A stretch of DNA of 64,000 nucleotides from Craurococcus roseus (GCF_039523795.1 NZ_BAAAFZ010000046.1:79454-143453); one strand, 5' to 3'. Positions 42,614 through 51,581 are shown, counted from the stretch's first letter. Made by a program: numbers and translations. Notes: generated from the letters alone by a model not told the origin.

Positions 42614-42835
42614 ATGCCTCGCGTCGCCGTCGCCCTCCTCATCGGCCTGCTCGGATTCCTGCTCTACGTCGGCGCCGTGGTGGCGCTGGCCGACCGCGTG
42701 CTCGAACTGCATTGGACCGTGCAAACCGCCTACTTCGTCCTTGCCGGCGTCGCCTGGGCTTGGCCGGCGCAAAGGCTGATGTACTGGGCGGCGCGGAAGG
42801 ACCCGCCCCCGCCACGGCGCACGCGGAAGGCCTGA
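42614..42835 (+). CDS. DUF2842 small membrane protein
   Basis: The 73-residue protein has two hydrophobic helices (RVAVALLIGLLGFLLYVGAVV and the YFVLAGVAWAWPAQRLMYW region) with the short linker ADRVLELHWTVQTA. The pattern and length match DUF2842, a family of tiny membrane proteins found mainly in Alphaproteobacteria and of unknown function. I begin at ATG 42614, with GGGG just upstream; an ATG at 42602 would add four residues. The tail is Pro/Arg-rich and cytoplasmic by the positive-inside rule. Confidence 0.82.
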   Translation: MPRVAVALLIGLLGFLLYVGAVVALADRVLELHWTVQTAYFVLAGVAWAWPAQRLMYWAARKDPPPPRRTRKA

Positions 42836-43101
42836 CGCGCCGGTCGGGGCCGCACCGGGCACGACTCCGCCGCCGAAGTTCCGGGGCGTCCCGGCCGTCT
42901 GCCGTCGAAGACGCCTCCCTTCCCGGGTCGGGCGCCGGCCGCGACCGGCGCCGCCCTGCCTGCCGCGTGTGCGGCCTGCCCGGTCTGGGCGCAGGGCGGG
43001 CTTGCGGAGCGCCCAAGGCAGGGGTGCGGGATGGCATGGGACGTGCAAGATACGGGGCGCAAGAGCGAACCCCGCCGGCTTCGGGCGGTTAGGAAAAAGG
43101 C

Positions 43102-44526
43102 ATGCCCGACGCGGTCCTCAACGGTTACGATCCCGGCGCGTTCTGGTGCGAAATGTCGCAGGGCGGCGCGGCCCAGACGGTGCGCGACCGGCTCGCGGCC
43201 CTCACGCTGGACGAGCTGAAGCGGCGCGCCGCCGACGCCGACGCGGAGCTGCGCGACCTCGGCATCACCTTCACCGTGTATTCGGAGCGCGACGCGGCGG
43301 ACCGCGTGCTGCCCTTCGACTGCATCCCGCGCGTCCTCTCGGCGGAGGACTGGGCAACGATCGAGTCCGGGGTGTGCCAGCGCGTTTCGGCGCTCAACCA
43401 CCTGCTGCACGACATCTACCACGACCAGAAGATCCTGGCCGACGGGGTGATCCCGGCCGACCTGGTCCTCGGCAACGCCAATTACCGGCCGGTCATGCGC
43501 GGCGTGGACCTGCCGCACCGCACCTACGTCAACGTCTGCGGCACGGACATCGTGCGCGACGCGTCGGGCGGCTTCATGGTGCTGGAGGACAACGCCCGCA
43601 CGCCGTCGGGCGTCGGCTACGTCGTCGAGAACCGGCACATGATGCTGCGCGCCTTCCCCGACATGCTGGAGGGCGTGGAGCTCCGCCCGGTGGCCGACTA
43701 CGGCTCCCGGCTGCTCGGGGCGCTGCGCGAGGTGGCGCCGCCGGTGGCGGACCCGCAGGTGGTGCTGCTCTCGCCCGGGCCGTACAACTCCGCCTACTTC
43801 GAGCACGTGTTCCTGGCCCGCGAGATGGGCGTGCCGCTGGTGGAGGGGCGCGACCTCCTGGTCACGGAGGACGACCGCGTGTGGATGCGCACCACCGGCG
43901 GCCTCGCCCGCGTGGAGGCGATCTACCGGCGCATCGACGACGACTACCTGGACCCGGAGGCGTTCCGCCCCGACAGCGCGCTGGGCGTGCCCGGCCTGAT
44001 GCGCGCCTACCGCGCCGGCAAGGTGGCGCTGGCCAACGCGGTGGGCACCGGCGTCGCCGACGACAAGGCGGTGTACGCCTACATGCCGCGGGCCATCCGC
44101 TACTACCTGGACCAGGACCCGATCCTGGCCAACGTCGACACCCACATCTGCCGCGAGCCGGACGCGTTGAAGTACACGCTCGACCACCTGGAGGAGCTGG
44201 TGGTGAAGCCGGTGGGCGAGGCCGGCGGCTACGGCATAACCATCGGCCCGCGGGCGAGCCGGCGGGAGCTGGAGGAGTGCCGGGCGCGGCTGCTGGCGGA
44301 ACCGGCGAACTACATCAGCCAGCCTTGCCTCGCGCTCTCGGTCGCGCCGACCCTGGTGGAAGGCCGGGTCGAGCCGCGCCACGTGGACCTGCGGCCCTTC
44401 GCGGTCACGGGGGCGAAGACCTGGGTCCTGCCCGGCGGGCTGACGCGCGTGGCGCTGCGGCGCGGTTCGCTGGTGGTCAACTCGTCGCAGGGCGGCGGTT
44501 CGAAGGACACCTGGGTCCTTGGCTGA
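43102..44526 (+). CDS. Circularly permuted type 2 ATP-grasp protein (COG2308)
   Basis: The 474-residue protein begins YDPGAFWCEMSQGG and carries the family hallmarks: NHLLHDIYHDQKIL, VNVCGTDIVRDASGGFMVLEDNARTPSGV (ATP-grasp metal-binding segment), VVLLSPGPYNSAYFEHVFLAR and LVVKPVGEAGGYG, followed by RHVDLRPFAVTG. This class is predicted to ligate amino groups to carboxylates using ATP, and it almost always sits beside an alpha-E protein and transglutaminase-like proteins, as here. AGGAAAAAGG precedes ATG 43102. It is the first gene of a five- or six-gene run; 266 bases upstream hold no gene and probably its promoter. Its substrate has not been established for the family, to my knowledge. Confidence 0.92.
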   Translation: MPDAVLNGYDPGAFWCEMSQGGAAQTVRDRLAALTLDELKRRAADADAELRDLGITFTVYSERDAADRVLPFDCIPRVLSAEDWATIESGVCQRVSALNHLLHDIYHDQKILADGVIPADLVLGNANYRPVMRGVDLPHRTYVNVCGTDIVRDASGGFMVLEDNARTPSGVGYVVENRHMMLRAFPDMLEGVELRPVADYGSRLLGALREVAPPVADPQVVLLSPGPYNSAYFEHVFLAREMGVPLVEGRDLLVTEDDRVWMRTTGGLARVEAIYRRIDDDYLDPEAFRPDSALGVPGLMRAYRAGKVALANAVGTGVADDKAVYAYMPRAIRYYLDQDPILANVDTHICREPDALKYTLDHLEELVVKPVGEAGGYGITIGPRASRRELEECRARLLAEPANYISQPCLALSVAPTLVEGRVEPRHVDLRPFAVTGAKTWVLPGGLTRVALRRGSLVVNSSQGGGSKDTWVLG

Positions 44527-45592
44527 CGTCCTGCTCTCCCGCTACGCGGAATGCCTGTTCTGGCTCGCGCGGTACGTCGAGCGGGCGGAGAACCTCGCGC
44601 GCATCCTCGACGTGAACGAGACCTTCTCGCGCGACAGCCGCGGCGGGCAGAACTGGCGCTCGGTCCTGCAGCTCCACGGCGACGAGGCGCGGTTCGAGGG
44701 CTTGCACGGCAAGGCCACGGCCGAGTCCGTGCTCCGCTTCTACGTCACGGACGCCACGAACCCGACATCCATCGTCTCCGCCGTGCGCATGGCGCGGGAG
44801 AACGCCCGCGCGCTCCGGCCGCTGATCTCGAACGAGATGTGGACCCAGGTGAACGTGCTCCACAACAAGCTCGGCGCGCTGGGCGACGGCGCGCTGGCGG
44901 CGGGCAACCGCGCGCGGCTGTTCGGGCAGGTGAAGGAGGCGTGCCAGACGCATGTCGGGGTGCTGGAAGGCACCTTCTACCGCGGCCAGGGCTGGCATTT
45001 CTGCCGGATGGGCCGCTACATCGAGCGCGCCGACCAGACCACGCGCCTGCTCGACATCAAGTACCACCTGCTCCTGCCCGACCCGGCGGACGTCGGCTCG
45101 CCGCTCGACGTGAGCCAGTGGAACGCGCTGCTGCGGTCGGCGGCCGGCTACCAAGCGTTCCGGCAGATCCACCCGGAGGGCATCACCCCGACGCGGGTGG
45201 CCGGCTTCCTGCTGCTGGACGCGCGGTTCCCGCGCTCGGTCGCGCTTTGCGTGCGGGAAGCCGCGGCGCTGCTCGACGGCTTGCGTTCGCAGTACAACCT
45301 GCGGGGAGGGACGGGCGCGGCGGAGGAGTTGGACCGGCTGCACTCCGTCCTCAGCACGCTGTCGATCGGCGCGATCCTCAAGAAGGGGCTGCACGAGTTC
45401 CTGGACCTGCTCCAACGGCAGTTCATCGCCGTCACCGCCGACCTTTCCGACACGTTCTTCGGGCATGGCCGGGCGCAGCAGAGCCAGTCGCAATCCGGGC
45501 CGTCCGGGTCGCAGTCCCAGTCGCAATCGCAATCCGGATCGGGGTTCGAGTGGTGGCCGCCGCTGCCGCCCCTGCCCCCGGTCCAGAACTAG
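44519..45592 (+). CDS. Alpha-E domain protein (COG2307) with Gln/Ser tail
   Basis: The 357-residue all-helical protein matches the alpha-E family: LLSRYAECLFWLARYVERAENLARILDV, NPTSIVSAVRMARENARALR, ISNEMWTQVN and FCRMGRYIERADQTTRLLDIKY. It is the regular partner of the ATP-grasp protein and overlaps its gene by eight bases, starting at TTG 44519. Its role is unknown. The last 40 residues are an unusual low-complexity tail alternating Gln and Ser, then Pro-rich (WWPPLPPLPPV); most family members lack this tail as far as I recall. Confidence 0.9.
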   Translation: MADVLLSRYAECLFWLARYVERAENLARILDVNETFSRDSRGGQNWRSVLQLHGDEARFEGLHGKATAESVLRFYVTDATNPTSIVSAVRMARENARALRPLISNEMWTQVNVLHNKLGALGDGALAAGNRARLFGQVKEACQTHVGVLEGTFYRGQGWHFCRMGRYIERADQTTRLLDIKYHLLLPDPADVGSPLDVSQWNALLRSAAGYQAFRQIHPEGITPTRVAGFLLLDARFPRSVALCVREAAALLDGLRSQYNLRGGTGAAEELDRLHSVLSTLSIGAILKKGLHEFLDLLQRQFIAVTADLSDTFFGHGRAQQSQSQSGPSGSQSQSQSQSGSGFEWWPPLPPLPPVQN

Positions 45593-45605
45593 AGCGACCG
45601 ATCCC

Positions 45606-46568
45606 ATGCCGCTCCTGGCCGTCCGCCACACCACGACCTACCGGTACCGCCAGCCCGTGGCGTTCGGCGAGCACCGGATGATGCTCCGCCCGCGCGAAGG
45701 GCACGACCAGCGCATCCTGGACGCGCGGCTCGACATCAGCCCCGCGCCGTCCGGCGTGCGCTGGCTGCACGACGTGTTCGGCAACAGCGTCGCCGTCGCC
45801 CGCTTCTCCGGCCGCGCCGCCGAACTGCGCTTCGACAGCTACGTGCGCCTGGACCACCAGCCGAGCGGCGCCGACGACCTCCACCTCGATGAGCACGGGG
45901 CGATCTGGCCGTTCTCCTACGGGCCGGAAGAAGGGGCGGACCTCGGCCGCTCCATCGAGCGCCACTTCCCCGATCCCGAGCGCGAGGTGGACCGCTGGGC
46001 GCGCCGGTTCGCGCGGGCGGGCGGGCCGACGGACACGCTGGAGCTGCTGTCGGAGATGACGCACGCCATCCGGAACGAATTCGCCTACGTCGCGCGGGAG
46101 GGCGGCGGCACGCAGCCGCCCGGCCGCACGCTCAAGCTCGGCAGCGGCACCTGCCGCGACTTCGCTGTGCTGATGATGGAAGCGGTGCGCTCGCTCGGCT
46201 TCGCGGCGCGCTTCGTTTCGGGCTACCTCTACTCCCCGGGGCGCGACGGGGACGGGCACGTTGGCGGCGGCTCCACCCACGCCTGGGTCCGCGTGTACCT
46301 CCCCGGCGCCGGCTGGGTGGAGTTCGACCCGACCAACGGCATCGTCGGCAACCGCGACCTGATCCGCGTCGCCGTGGCGCGCCAAGCGTCGCAAGCGGTG
46401 CCGCTGGCGGGAAGTTGGACCGGCTTCCCCGCCGACAGCCTAGGGATGGAGGTGGAGGTCCACGTCACCTCCGCGGAACCGGGCGGCGTCGGCGACGCCG
46501 CGCCCGGGGCGGCCGCCGAACACGCGGCGCCCCCCTCCCCCGCCGCGTCCGACGCGGCGCTGGTCTGA
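45606..46568 (+). CDS. Transglutaminase-fold cysteine peptidase-like protein with intact triad
   Basis: The 320-residue protein has the bacterial transglutaminase N-terminal domain (LLAVRHTTTYRYRQPVAFGEHRMML) and a catalytic core with Cys183 in GSGTCRDFAVLMMEA, His225 in STHAWVRVYL and Asp241 in FDPTNG. Such proteins act as proteases or amide-bond transferases; the true reaction in this cluster is unknown. There is no signal peptide, so it works in the cytoplasm unless exported otherwise. It follows the alpha-E gene by 13 bases. The C-terminal 45 residues are Ala/Pro/Glu-rich. It is the catalytically complete member of a pair. Confidence 0.92.
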   Translation: MPLLAVRHTTTYRYRQPVAFGEHRMMLRPREGHDQRILDARLDISPAPSGVRWLHDVFGNSVAVARFSGRAAELRFDSYVRLDHQPSGADDLHLDEHGAIWPFSYGPEEGADLGRSIERHFPDPEREVDRWARRFARAGGPTDTLELLSEMTHAIRNEFAYVAREGGGTQPPGRTLKLGSGTCRDFAVLMMEAVRSLGFAARFVSGYLYSPGRDGDGHVGGGSTHAWVRVYLPGAGWVEFDPTNGIVGNRDLIRVAVARQASQAVPLAGSWTGFPADSLGMEVEVHVTSAEPGGVGDAAPGAAAEHAAPPSPAASDAALV

Positions 46569-46613
46569 AACCACCGATCCGAACGCGACGACGATACCGG
46601 AGACGAACCCCCC

Positions 46614-47519
46614 ATGCTGATCCGCGCCGGCTACAAGATCACCTACGACTGCACCCAGCCCACCCCGATGCTGCTGGCGCTCAGCGTCCGCCCCGAGCGC
46701 CTGCCGGACGTCGAGGGCGAGCACCGCATCCGCTTCGACCGGCCGGCAGAGGCGCGCGACTACCTGGACGGCTTCGGCAACACCATCACCCGGCTGGTGG
46801 CGCCCGAGGGCCGGCTGGTGATCTCCAACGACTTCCTCGTCCGCGACCCCGGCACCCCGGACCCCGCCGCGCCGGACGCCGAGCAGCACCGGGTGGAGGA
46901 CCTGCCGGACGACGTGCTGGTGTACCTGATGGGCAGCCGCTACTGCGACACCGACCGGCTGTCCGACACCGCGTGGTCCTTGTTCGGGAACACGCCGCCC
47001 GGCTGGGGCCGGGTGCAGGCGATCTGCGGCTACGTCCACGAGCGCATCACCTTCGGCTACGAACACGCCCGCTCCACCCGCACGGCGTGGGACGGCTACA
47101 TGGAGCGCAAGGGCGTGTGCCGCGACTTCGCCCACCTCGCCGTGGCGTTCTGCCGCTGCATGAACATCCCGGCGCGATACGCCACCGGCTACCTCGGCGA
47201 CATCGGCGTGCCCCCGGCCGACTCGCCGATGGACTTCAGCGCGTGGTTCGAGGCGTACCTGGGTGGGCGCTGGCACACCTTCGACGCGCGGCACAACTTC
47301 CCGCGTATCGGCCGCATCGTCATGGCGCGCGGGCGCGACGCGACGGACGTGGCGATCTCCACCACCTTCGGCCCTTGCACGCTCGCGGGCTTCGAGGTGG
47401 TCACGGAGGAGGTGGGCGCGGAAGCAGCCCAGGCGGCGCGGCGCGGCGAGGCCGCGGGGCTGGTGCCGGACCGCTCCTCCGGCCAAGGCCCGGCGCAGCG
47501 CGACATGGCGGTCGGCTGA
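46614..47519 (+). CDS. Transglutaminase-fold protein with His-to-Ser change at the triad
   Basis: The 301-residue protein begins MLIRAGYKITYDCTQPTPMLL, typical of the second transglutaminase-like protein in these clusters. Cys169 is kept in RKGVCRDFAHLAVAF and Asp224 in TFDARHN. Where catalytic histidine is expected (DFHAWFEAY in many relatives) it has Ser209 (DFSAWFEAY). That would impair a normal Cys-His-Asp triad; the protein may be a non-catalytic partner or use another residue. This is a motif reading that needs an alignment. It lies 45 bases after the first transglutaminase-fold gene and seven bases before the amidohydrolase-like gene. Confidence 0.87.
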   Translation: MLIRAGYKITYDCTQPTPMLLALSVRPERLPDVEGEHRIRFDRPAEARDYLDGFGNTITRLVAPEGRLVISNDFLVRDPGTPDPAAPDAEQHRVEDLPDDVLVYLMGSRYCDTDRLSDTAWSLFGNTPPGWGRVQAICGYVHERITFGYEHARSTRTAWDGYMERKGVCRDFAHLAVAFCRCMNIPARYATGYLGDIGVPPADSPMDFSAWFEAYLGGRWHTFDARHNFPRIGRIVMARGRDATDVAISTTFGPCTLAGFEVVTEEVGAEAAQAARRGEAAGLVPDRSSGQGPAQRDMAVG

Positions 47520-47525
47520 GGGGAC

Positions 47526-48296
47526 GTGGAGGCCGAACCGCCCGCCGTCACGACCGTCAACGAGGGCGGCGCCTCCCCTTACGTGCTGCTCTGCGAGCAC
47601 GCCTCAAACCGCATCCCTGCGCCTTACGCGGGGTTGGGCCTCGGGCCGCGCGACCTCGGGCGGCACATCGCCTGGGACATCGGGGCGGCCGACCTCGCGC
47701 GCGGGCTGTCGCGCCGGTTGGACGCGCCGCTGTTCCTGTCCGGCTACTCGCGGCTGCTGATCGACTGCAACCGCCCGCCCGGCGCGCCCACCAGCATCCC
47801 TGTGCGGAGCGAGGACACGGACATACCCGGCAACCTCGACCTCCCGGCCGACGAGGGGGCGCGTCGGGAAGCGATGTGCTTCTGGCCCTTCCACGCCGCG
47901 GTGGCGCGGCTGCTCGACAGGCGCGCGGCGGAAGGCAAGCGGACGGTCGTGGTCGGCGTGCACAGCTTCACGCCCGTCTTCCTCGGCGTAGCCCGGCCGT
48001 GGCTGGCCGGCGTGCTCTACGCCCGCGCCGAGCGGTTCGGGCGCGCGATGGTGGCGCGGCTGGCCGCCGACCTCGGCCCCGGCGCCGTCGGCGACAACGA
48101 GCCCTACCGCATCGAGCCGGAGCAGCACGACTACACCGTGCCGGTCCACGGCGACGCGCGCGGGCTGGACGCCGTGTTGCTGGAGGTGCGGCAAGACCTG
48201 ATCGCCACCGCAGAGGAGGCGGACGCGTGGGCGGCGCGGCTCGCCCCGGCCTTCGCCGACGTGGCGGGCGAGGCGGGCACGACCGGCCGCCGCTGA
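47526..48296 (+). CDS. N-formylglutamate amidohydrolase family protein
   Basis: The 256-residue protein has the family blocks VLLCEHASNRIPAPYAGLGL, HIAWDIGAADLARGLSRRLDAP, YSRLLIDCNRPPG, and VVVGVHSFTPVFLG with metal-binding His and Glu residues; GLDAVLLEVRQDLI closes the domain. Classical members hydrolyse N-formyl-L-glutamate in histidine breakdown, but no hut genes are here. Its coupling to the ATP-grasp and transglutaminase genes suggests it removes or hydrolyses an amide or formyl group made by that cluster, which is inference. Translation starts at GTG 47526. Confidence 0.88.
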   Translation: MEAEPPAVTTVNEGGASPYVLLCEHASNRIPAPYAGLGLGPRDLGRHIAWDIGAADLARGLSRRLDAPLFLSGYSRLLIDCNRPPGAPTSIPVRSEDTDIPGNLDLPADEGARREAMCFWPFHAAVARLLDRRAAEGKRTVVVGVHSFTPVFLGVARPWLAGVLYARAERFGRAMVARLAADLGPGAVGDNEPYRIEPEQHDYTVPVHGDARGLDAVLLEVRQDLIATAEEADAWAARLAPAFADVAGEAGTTGRR

Positions 48297-48548
48297 CCCG
48301 CTCCCCCACACCGGCACGATCTCGCATTCGTCAGCATGTTTGTTTCGGGTCCGGGGCAGACGGACTCGGAATACTGCATACTATGGACCTCCTGAGGATC
48401 GAGGTCCGGCTCCGGCGCGGCCCGTCGAGCATGAGGAGGCCGCGCCCGCGGCCCCCTCGCCCTGGTGCGCTCCGCCGCGTGTCCGGGAGCGGCGTCCCGG
48501 ATGGTGCTCGTCGGCGCGGCCCGGCTTCCGGCAGGGAGCATTTGAGCC

Positions 48549-51500
48549 ATGGCGCGCCGCACCCGCACCCGCATGCCCTGGCCGCGCGGGAGGTCCGCCG
48601 CCGACGCGTCGTTCTTCGAGGACGACCCGAAGCGCTGGCCCCGCCCAGACAGCCCCGAGGTCAGCGTCTTTTCACGGGCCGAAGAGGCTGAGAGCCACAG
48701 GCGCTGGAACCGCGAGATGCTCCGCGAGCGGTTCCGCGGCCCGATGTCCGGCACCGAGGCGCTCGGACTCGGCATCTCCGCAGCGTCCCTCGCGGCACTG
48801 GCCAACCTCGACGAGCCGTCCGATCGCCGCCGCGGCAACGCCGGAGGCGACGCGTGGGCGGGCGGCGGTCGCGGAAGCATTTGGACCGCCGCCGCCGTCG
48901 ACGCGCCGGCGGTGCGGAAAGCCGCGGCGGCGCACGACGCCCTCAAGCCGGTGCTCACCAGCAAGGCCGCCGGGCCGGCAAACGGCTTCTTGGACATGGG
49001 CGTGGACACCGCGTCCTTTTCCAGCCCGCTGTCCGGCAGGGCCGATCCGGCCGCCGCCGCTCGGCGGGCGGCGGCGCGCGGCGGCGGCGCACCGCTCGAA
49101 ACCCGGCCGGCCGGCGCGGAGCGCGCGGACGTCGTGGTGCTCCGCAAGCCGGAGCAGGCCGCCACGGACGCCAGGGCGCCCCTCGCCAACGACGGGGCGG
49201 CCGCCCTCCGCGGTCCGGCAGTGGGGGAAGCGAGCGTCGCCGCGGCGGCCTTTGTCGCGCGCCCGGATACCCTTTCGGAGACGCGCGCCGAGGACCGCGA
49301 CCAAGCGGCGGTGAAGGGCGCCAAAGCCGAGCAGGGCCGCGCCACCGTCGACGCCGCCGCGCAACCGGCGGCGGCGAAGGAAGCGCCGCCCGCGCCCGAC
49401 GCCGCCGCGCGCCCGGACCGCGTCGAGGCGCCCGCTGCCCAGGACAAGGCCGCCGACGCCGCCCCCGCCGTAGAAAGCAAGGCGGCGGCGACGGGCCACG
49501 GCCGCGACGCGACGGCGGCCGAAGCGACAAGTCGGACCAAGGCGCGGGACGTCGTCGCCGACGAGAAGGCCGCGGTGGCGGAGGTCTGCGAGCCCCCCGA
49601 AACGCCGGTAGAGGCCAGGGCGAAGGACATCAGCCTCGCCGCCGAAAGCGGCTCCGGCACGGCCCAGAAGCCGGCCAAGCCGCTCGCGGACACGAAAGCG
49701 AAGGCCGTCGAGGTCGTGGAAACCAAGGCCGACGCGGGCCGGGGGACGACCGACGCGCCCGGGCCGACCAAGGCGAAGGACGCGCCATCCGCGGTCTCCA
49801 CCAACGCGGACAACGCCCGAGCCCACGCCGACGCGGTCGAGCAGGCCGCGGCCAAGACCGCCCTGGCAACATTGGGGGCCGCCGCGGTCCAGGACCAAGG
49901 ACCGGCGCACGGCGCCACGCTCGGCCATATCAAGGTCGACGCGGCTACCGAAAAGGCCGCCCAAACCGAGGCGACGGGCGGCGCATCCGGCCCGATGAAA
50001 GCCGCGGGGGTTCTCGCGGACCCGCACGCCCATCCTTCCAAAGCCGCTTCGCCCGCGGACCTCCCTGTGGCCCAGCCGACCAAGGCCGCGCCCGGCCTAA
50101 CCGACGCCGTGGCCCAGCCGGGCAAAGCCGTCCTCGGCCCGGCCGACGCGCTCACCCAGCCGGTCAAGGCGGTCCCCAACCTCGCCGACGCGCTCGGCCC
50201 AACAACCAAGGCCGTTCCCGGCCCAGCCGACGCCCCAACCCAATCGGGCAAGGCCGGGTCGCTCGCGGATGCGCCGGCGCAGCAGCCCGCCAAGGCGCCG
50301 CCGGTTCTGGCCGACGCGCTCGCCCAGCCCGCGAAGGCGGCGCCCGGCTCGGCCGACGCGCTCGCCCAGCCCGCGAAGGTCGCACTTGGCGCCGACGCGC
50401 CGGCGCAACCGGGAAAGGCCGTCCCCGGCCTCGCCGACGCGCTCGGCCCAAAGACCAAGCCCGCTCCCGGCCAAGCCGACGCCCCGGCTCAACCGACCAA
50501 AGCGGCCGCTGGTGTGGCCGACGCGCTTCCCCCACAAACCAAGGCCGCTTCGGACCTCGCCGACGGCTCCGCCCAGCAAGGCAAATCCGTTTCCGGCTTG
50601 GCCGGCGCGCTCGCCGAGCCGGGCAAGGCCGAGTCGCATTCGGACGCGCCGGCGCAGCCGACGAAAGCCGCACAGAACGCACCTACGCAGCCGGCCGAAG
50701 CCCCTCCGCTCCTGGCCGACGTGCCCGCGTCGTCGAAGGCGCTGCCGCGCGCGGACGCCGAAGCACCTCCGCAACCGAACAAGCCCGCGCCGGTCCTGGC
50801 CGAGGCGCCTCCGCAAACGGGCAAAGCCGGTCCGAAGGCGGACGCGGACGCACCCGTCCAGCCGTCGAAGACCGCGCCCGCGCCCGCCGACCCCGTCGCG
50901 GAGCCTTCGACGGGCCCGAAGCGCGCAGGCGACGCGGACCCGCCGGCGGGCAAAGCCGCCGCGTTGGACGCGGACGCGCCGCAACCCGATCAGCATGCCG
51001 GGGACGCCCCCCTGCAACCGGTCGAGGCCGCGCAGAACGCGGACCAACAACCGGCGTCCCCCCCCGGTGCCGACCAGGATTCGAAGAGGTCCATGGCGGA
51101 CAAGGACGCAGCCGGCGACGGCACAGCCGGCCCCGCCTTGGCCGACGCCGATTCGACAGTGCACATCCCTAACCTGTGGCAGCAGGGCAAAGGCGGGGCG
51201 GAGCCGGCCCCGATCCACACCTTCGTCCCGGGCGAGGCTTCGCAAGGCACGCCCGCGGATACCTTGGTGCTGGACGTCGGGCTGGCCCGGGGGCGCGCTC
51301 CCGGCGAAGCTCCCGCGGCGAAGCCGGAACCGGCGCCGCTCAGTGGCGGGACCGGGCACGACGCGCCTTCCCTGATCGTCGTTTCGGGCGAAAGCAACGC
51401 TTGGGACGAGGCGATGGCCCCTTTCGCGCCGGAGGCGCCCGAGAAGGGCGTCAAGCCGCACGCCACCGACCTGCCTCACGACCCGGGCGACGCACACGAG

Positions 51501-51581
51501 TTCGCCGGGATCGGTGGCCAAGGGATCGGTGGCCAAGGGGGCCACACGCCGTCCTCGGCCCACGACTTGGCGCTCCTCTGA
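48549..51581 (+). CDS. 1010-residue Ala/Pro-rich repeat protein, unknown function
   Basis: I do not recognise this protein. Residues 1-100 are charged and probably folded in part (FEDDPKRWPRPDSPEVSVF, then SHRRWNREMLRERF). Residues 100-500 are Ala/Lys/Glu/Asp-rich and likely extended. Residues about 500-790 are degenerate 14-residue units of the form GxADAxAQPxKAxP, each with a Gln and a Lys. The last 130 residues lose the repeat and contain DTLVLDVGLARG, SLIVVSGESNAWDEAMAPF, a GIGGQGIGGQGG run, and end HDLALL. No signal peptide is seen. Third-position G/C usage and a GGGAG site before ATG 48549 support this strand; long antisense frames exist but lack such support. It follows the amidohydrolase gene by 252 bases. 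Confidence 0.8.
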   Translation: MARRTRTRMPWPRGRSAADASFFEDDPKRWPRPDSPEVSVFSRAEEAESHRRWNREMLRERFRGPMSGTEALGLGISAASLAALANLDEPSDRRRGNAGGDAWAGGGRGSIWTAAAVDAPAVRKAAAAHDALKPVLTSKAAGPANGFLDMGVDTASFSSPLSGRADPAAAARRAAARGGGAPLETRPAGAERADVVVLRKPEQAATDARAPLANDGAAALRGPAVGEASVAAAAFVARPDTLSETRAEDRDQAAVKGAKAEQGRATVDAAAQPAAAKEAPPAPDAAARPDRVEAPAAQDKAADAAPAVESKAAATGHGRDATAAEATSRTKARDVVADEKAAVAEVCEPPETPVEARAKDISLAAESGSGTAQKPAKPLADTKAKAVEVVETKADAGRGTTDAPGPTKAKDAPSAVSTNADNARAHADAVEQAAAKTALATLGAAAVQDQGPAHGATLGHIKVDAATEKAAQTEATGGASGPMKAAGVLADPHAHPSKAASPADLPVAQPTKAAPGLTDAVAQPGKAVLGPADALTQPVKAVPNLADALGPTTKAVPGPADAPTQSGKAGSLADAPAQQPAKAPPVLADALAQPAKAAPGSADALAQPAKVALGADAPAQPGKAVPGLADALGPKTKPAPGQADAPAQPTKAAAGVADALPPQTKAASDLADGSAQQGKSVSGLAGALAEPGKAESHSDAPAQPTKAAQNAPTQPAEAPPLLADVPASSKALPRADAEAPPQPNKPAPVLAEAPPQTGKAGPKADADAPVQPSKTAPAPADPVAEPSTGPKRAGDADPPAGKAAALDADAPQPDQHAGDAPLQPVEAAQNADQQPASPPGADQDSKRSMADKDAAGDGTAGPALADADSTVHIPNLWQQGKGGAEPAPIHTFVPGEASQGTPADTLVLDVGLARGRAPGEAPAAKPEPAPLSGGTGHDAPSLIVVSGESNAWDEAMAPFAPEAPEKGVKPHATDLPHDPGDAHEFAGIGGQGIGGQGGHTPSSAHDLALL
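50052..50920 (+). repeat. About 19 degenerate 42-bp units encoding Gln/Lys 14-mers
   Basis: Successive units read for example GLTDAVAQPGKAVL, GPADALTQPVKAVP, NLADALGPTTKAVP, VLADALAQPAKAAP, GSADALAQPAKVAL and GQADAPAQPTKAAA. Period is mostly 14 residues (42 bases), with some units of 13 or 15. The Lys and the Gln-Pro pair are best kept; the other positions vary. The DNA units differ enough that simple slippage is not recent. Confidence 0.85.

Noticed and set aside
42836..43101. Small gene in the spacer before the ATP-grasp gene
   Set aside because: Open frames exist only as extensions of shadows; no start with a ribosome site and no conserved motif.
48131..50458. 775-residue minus-strand open frame with Ala/Ser/Gly repeats
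   Set aside because: It is antisense to the 1010-residue protein and to the end of the amidohydrolase-like gene; it mirrors their repeats and has no independent domain or ribosome-site support.
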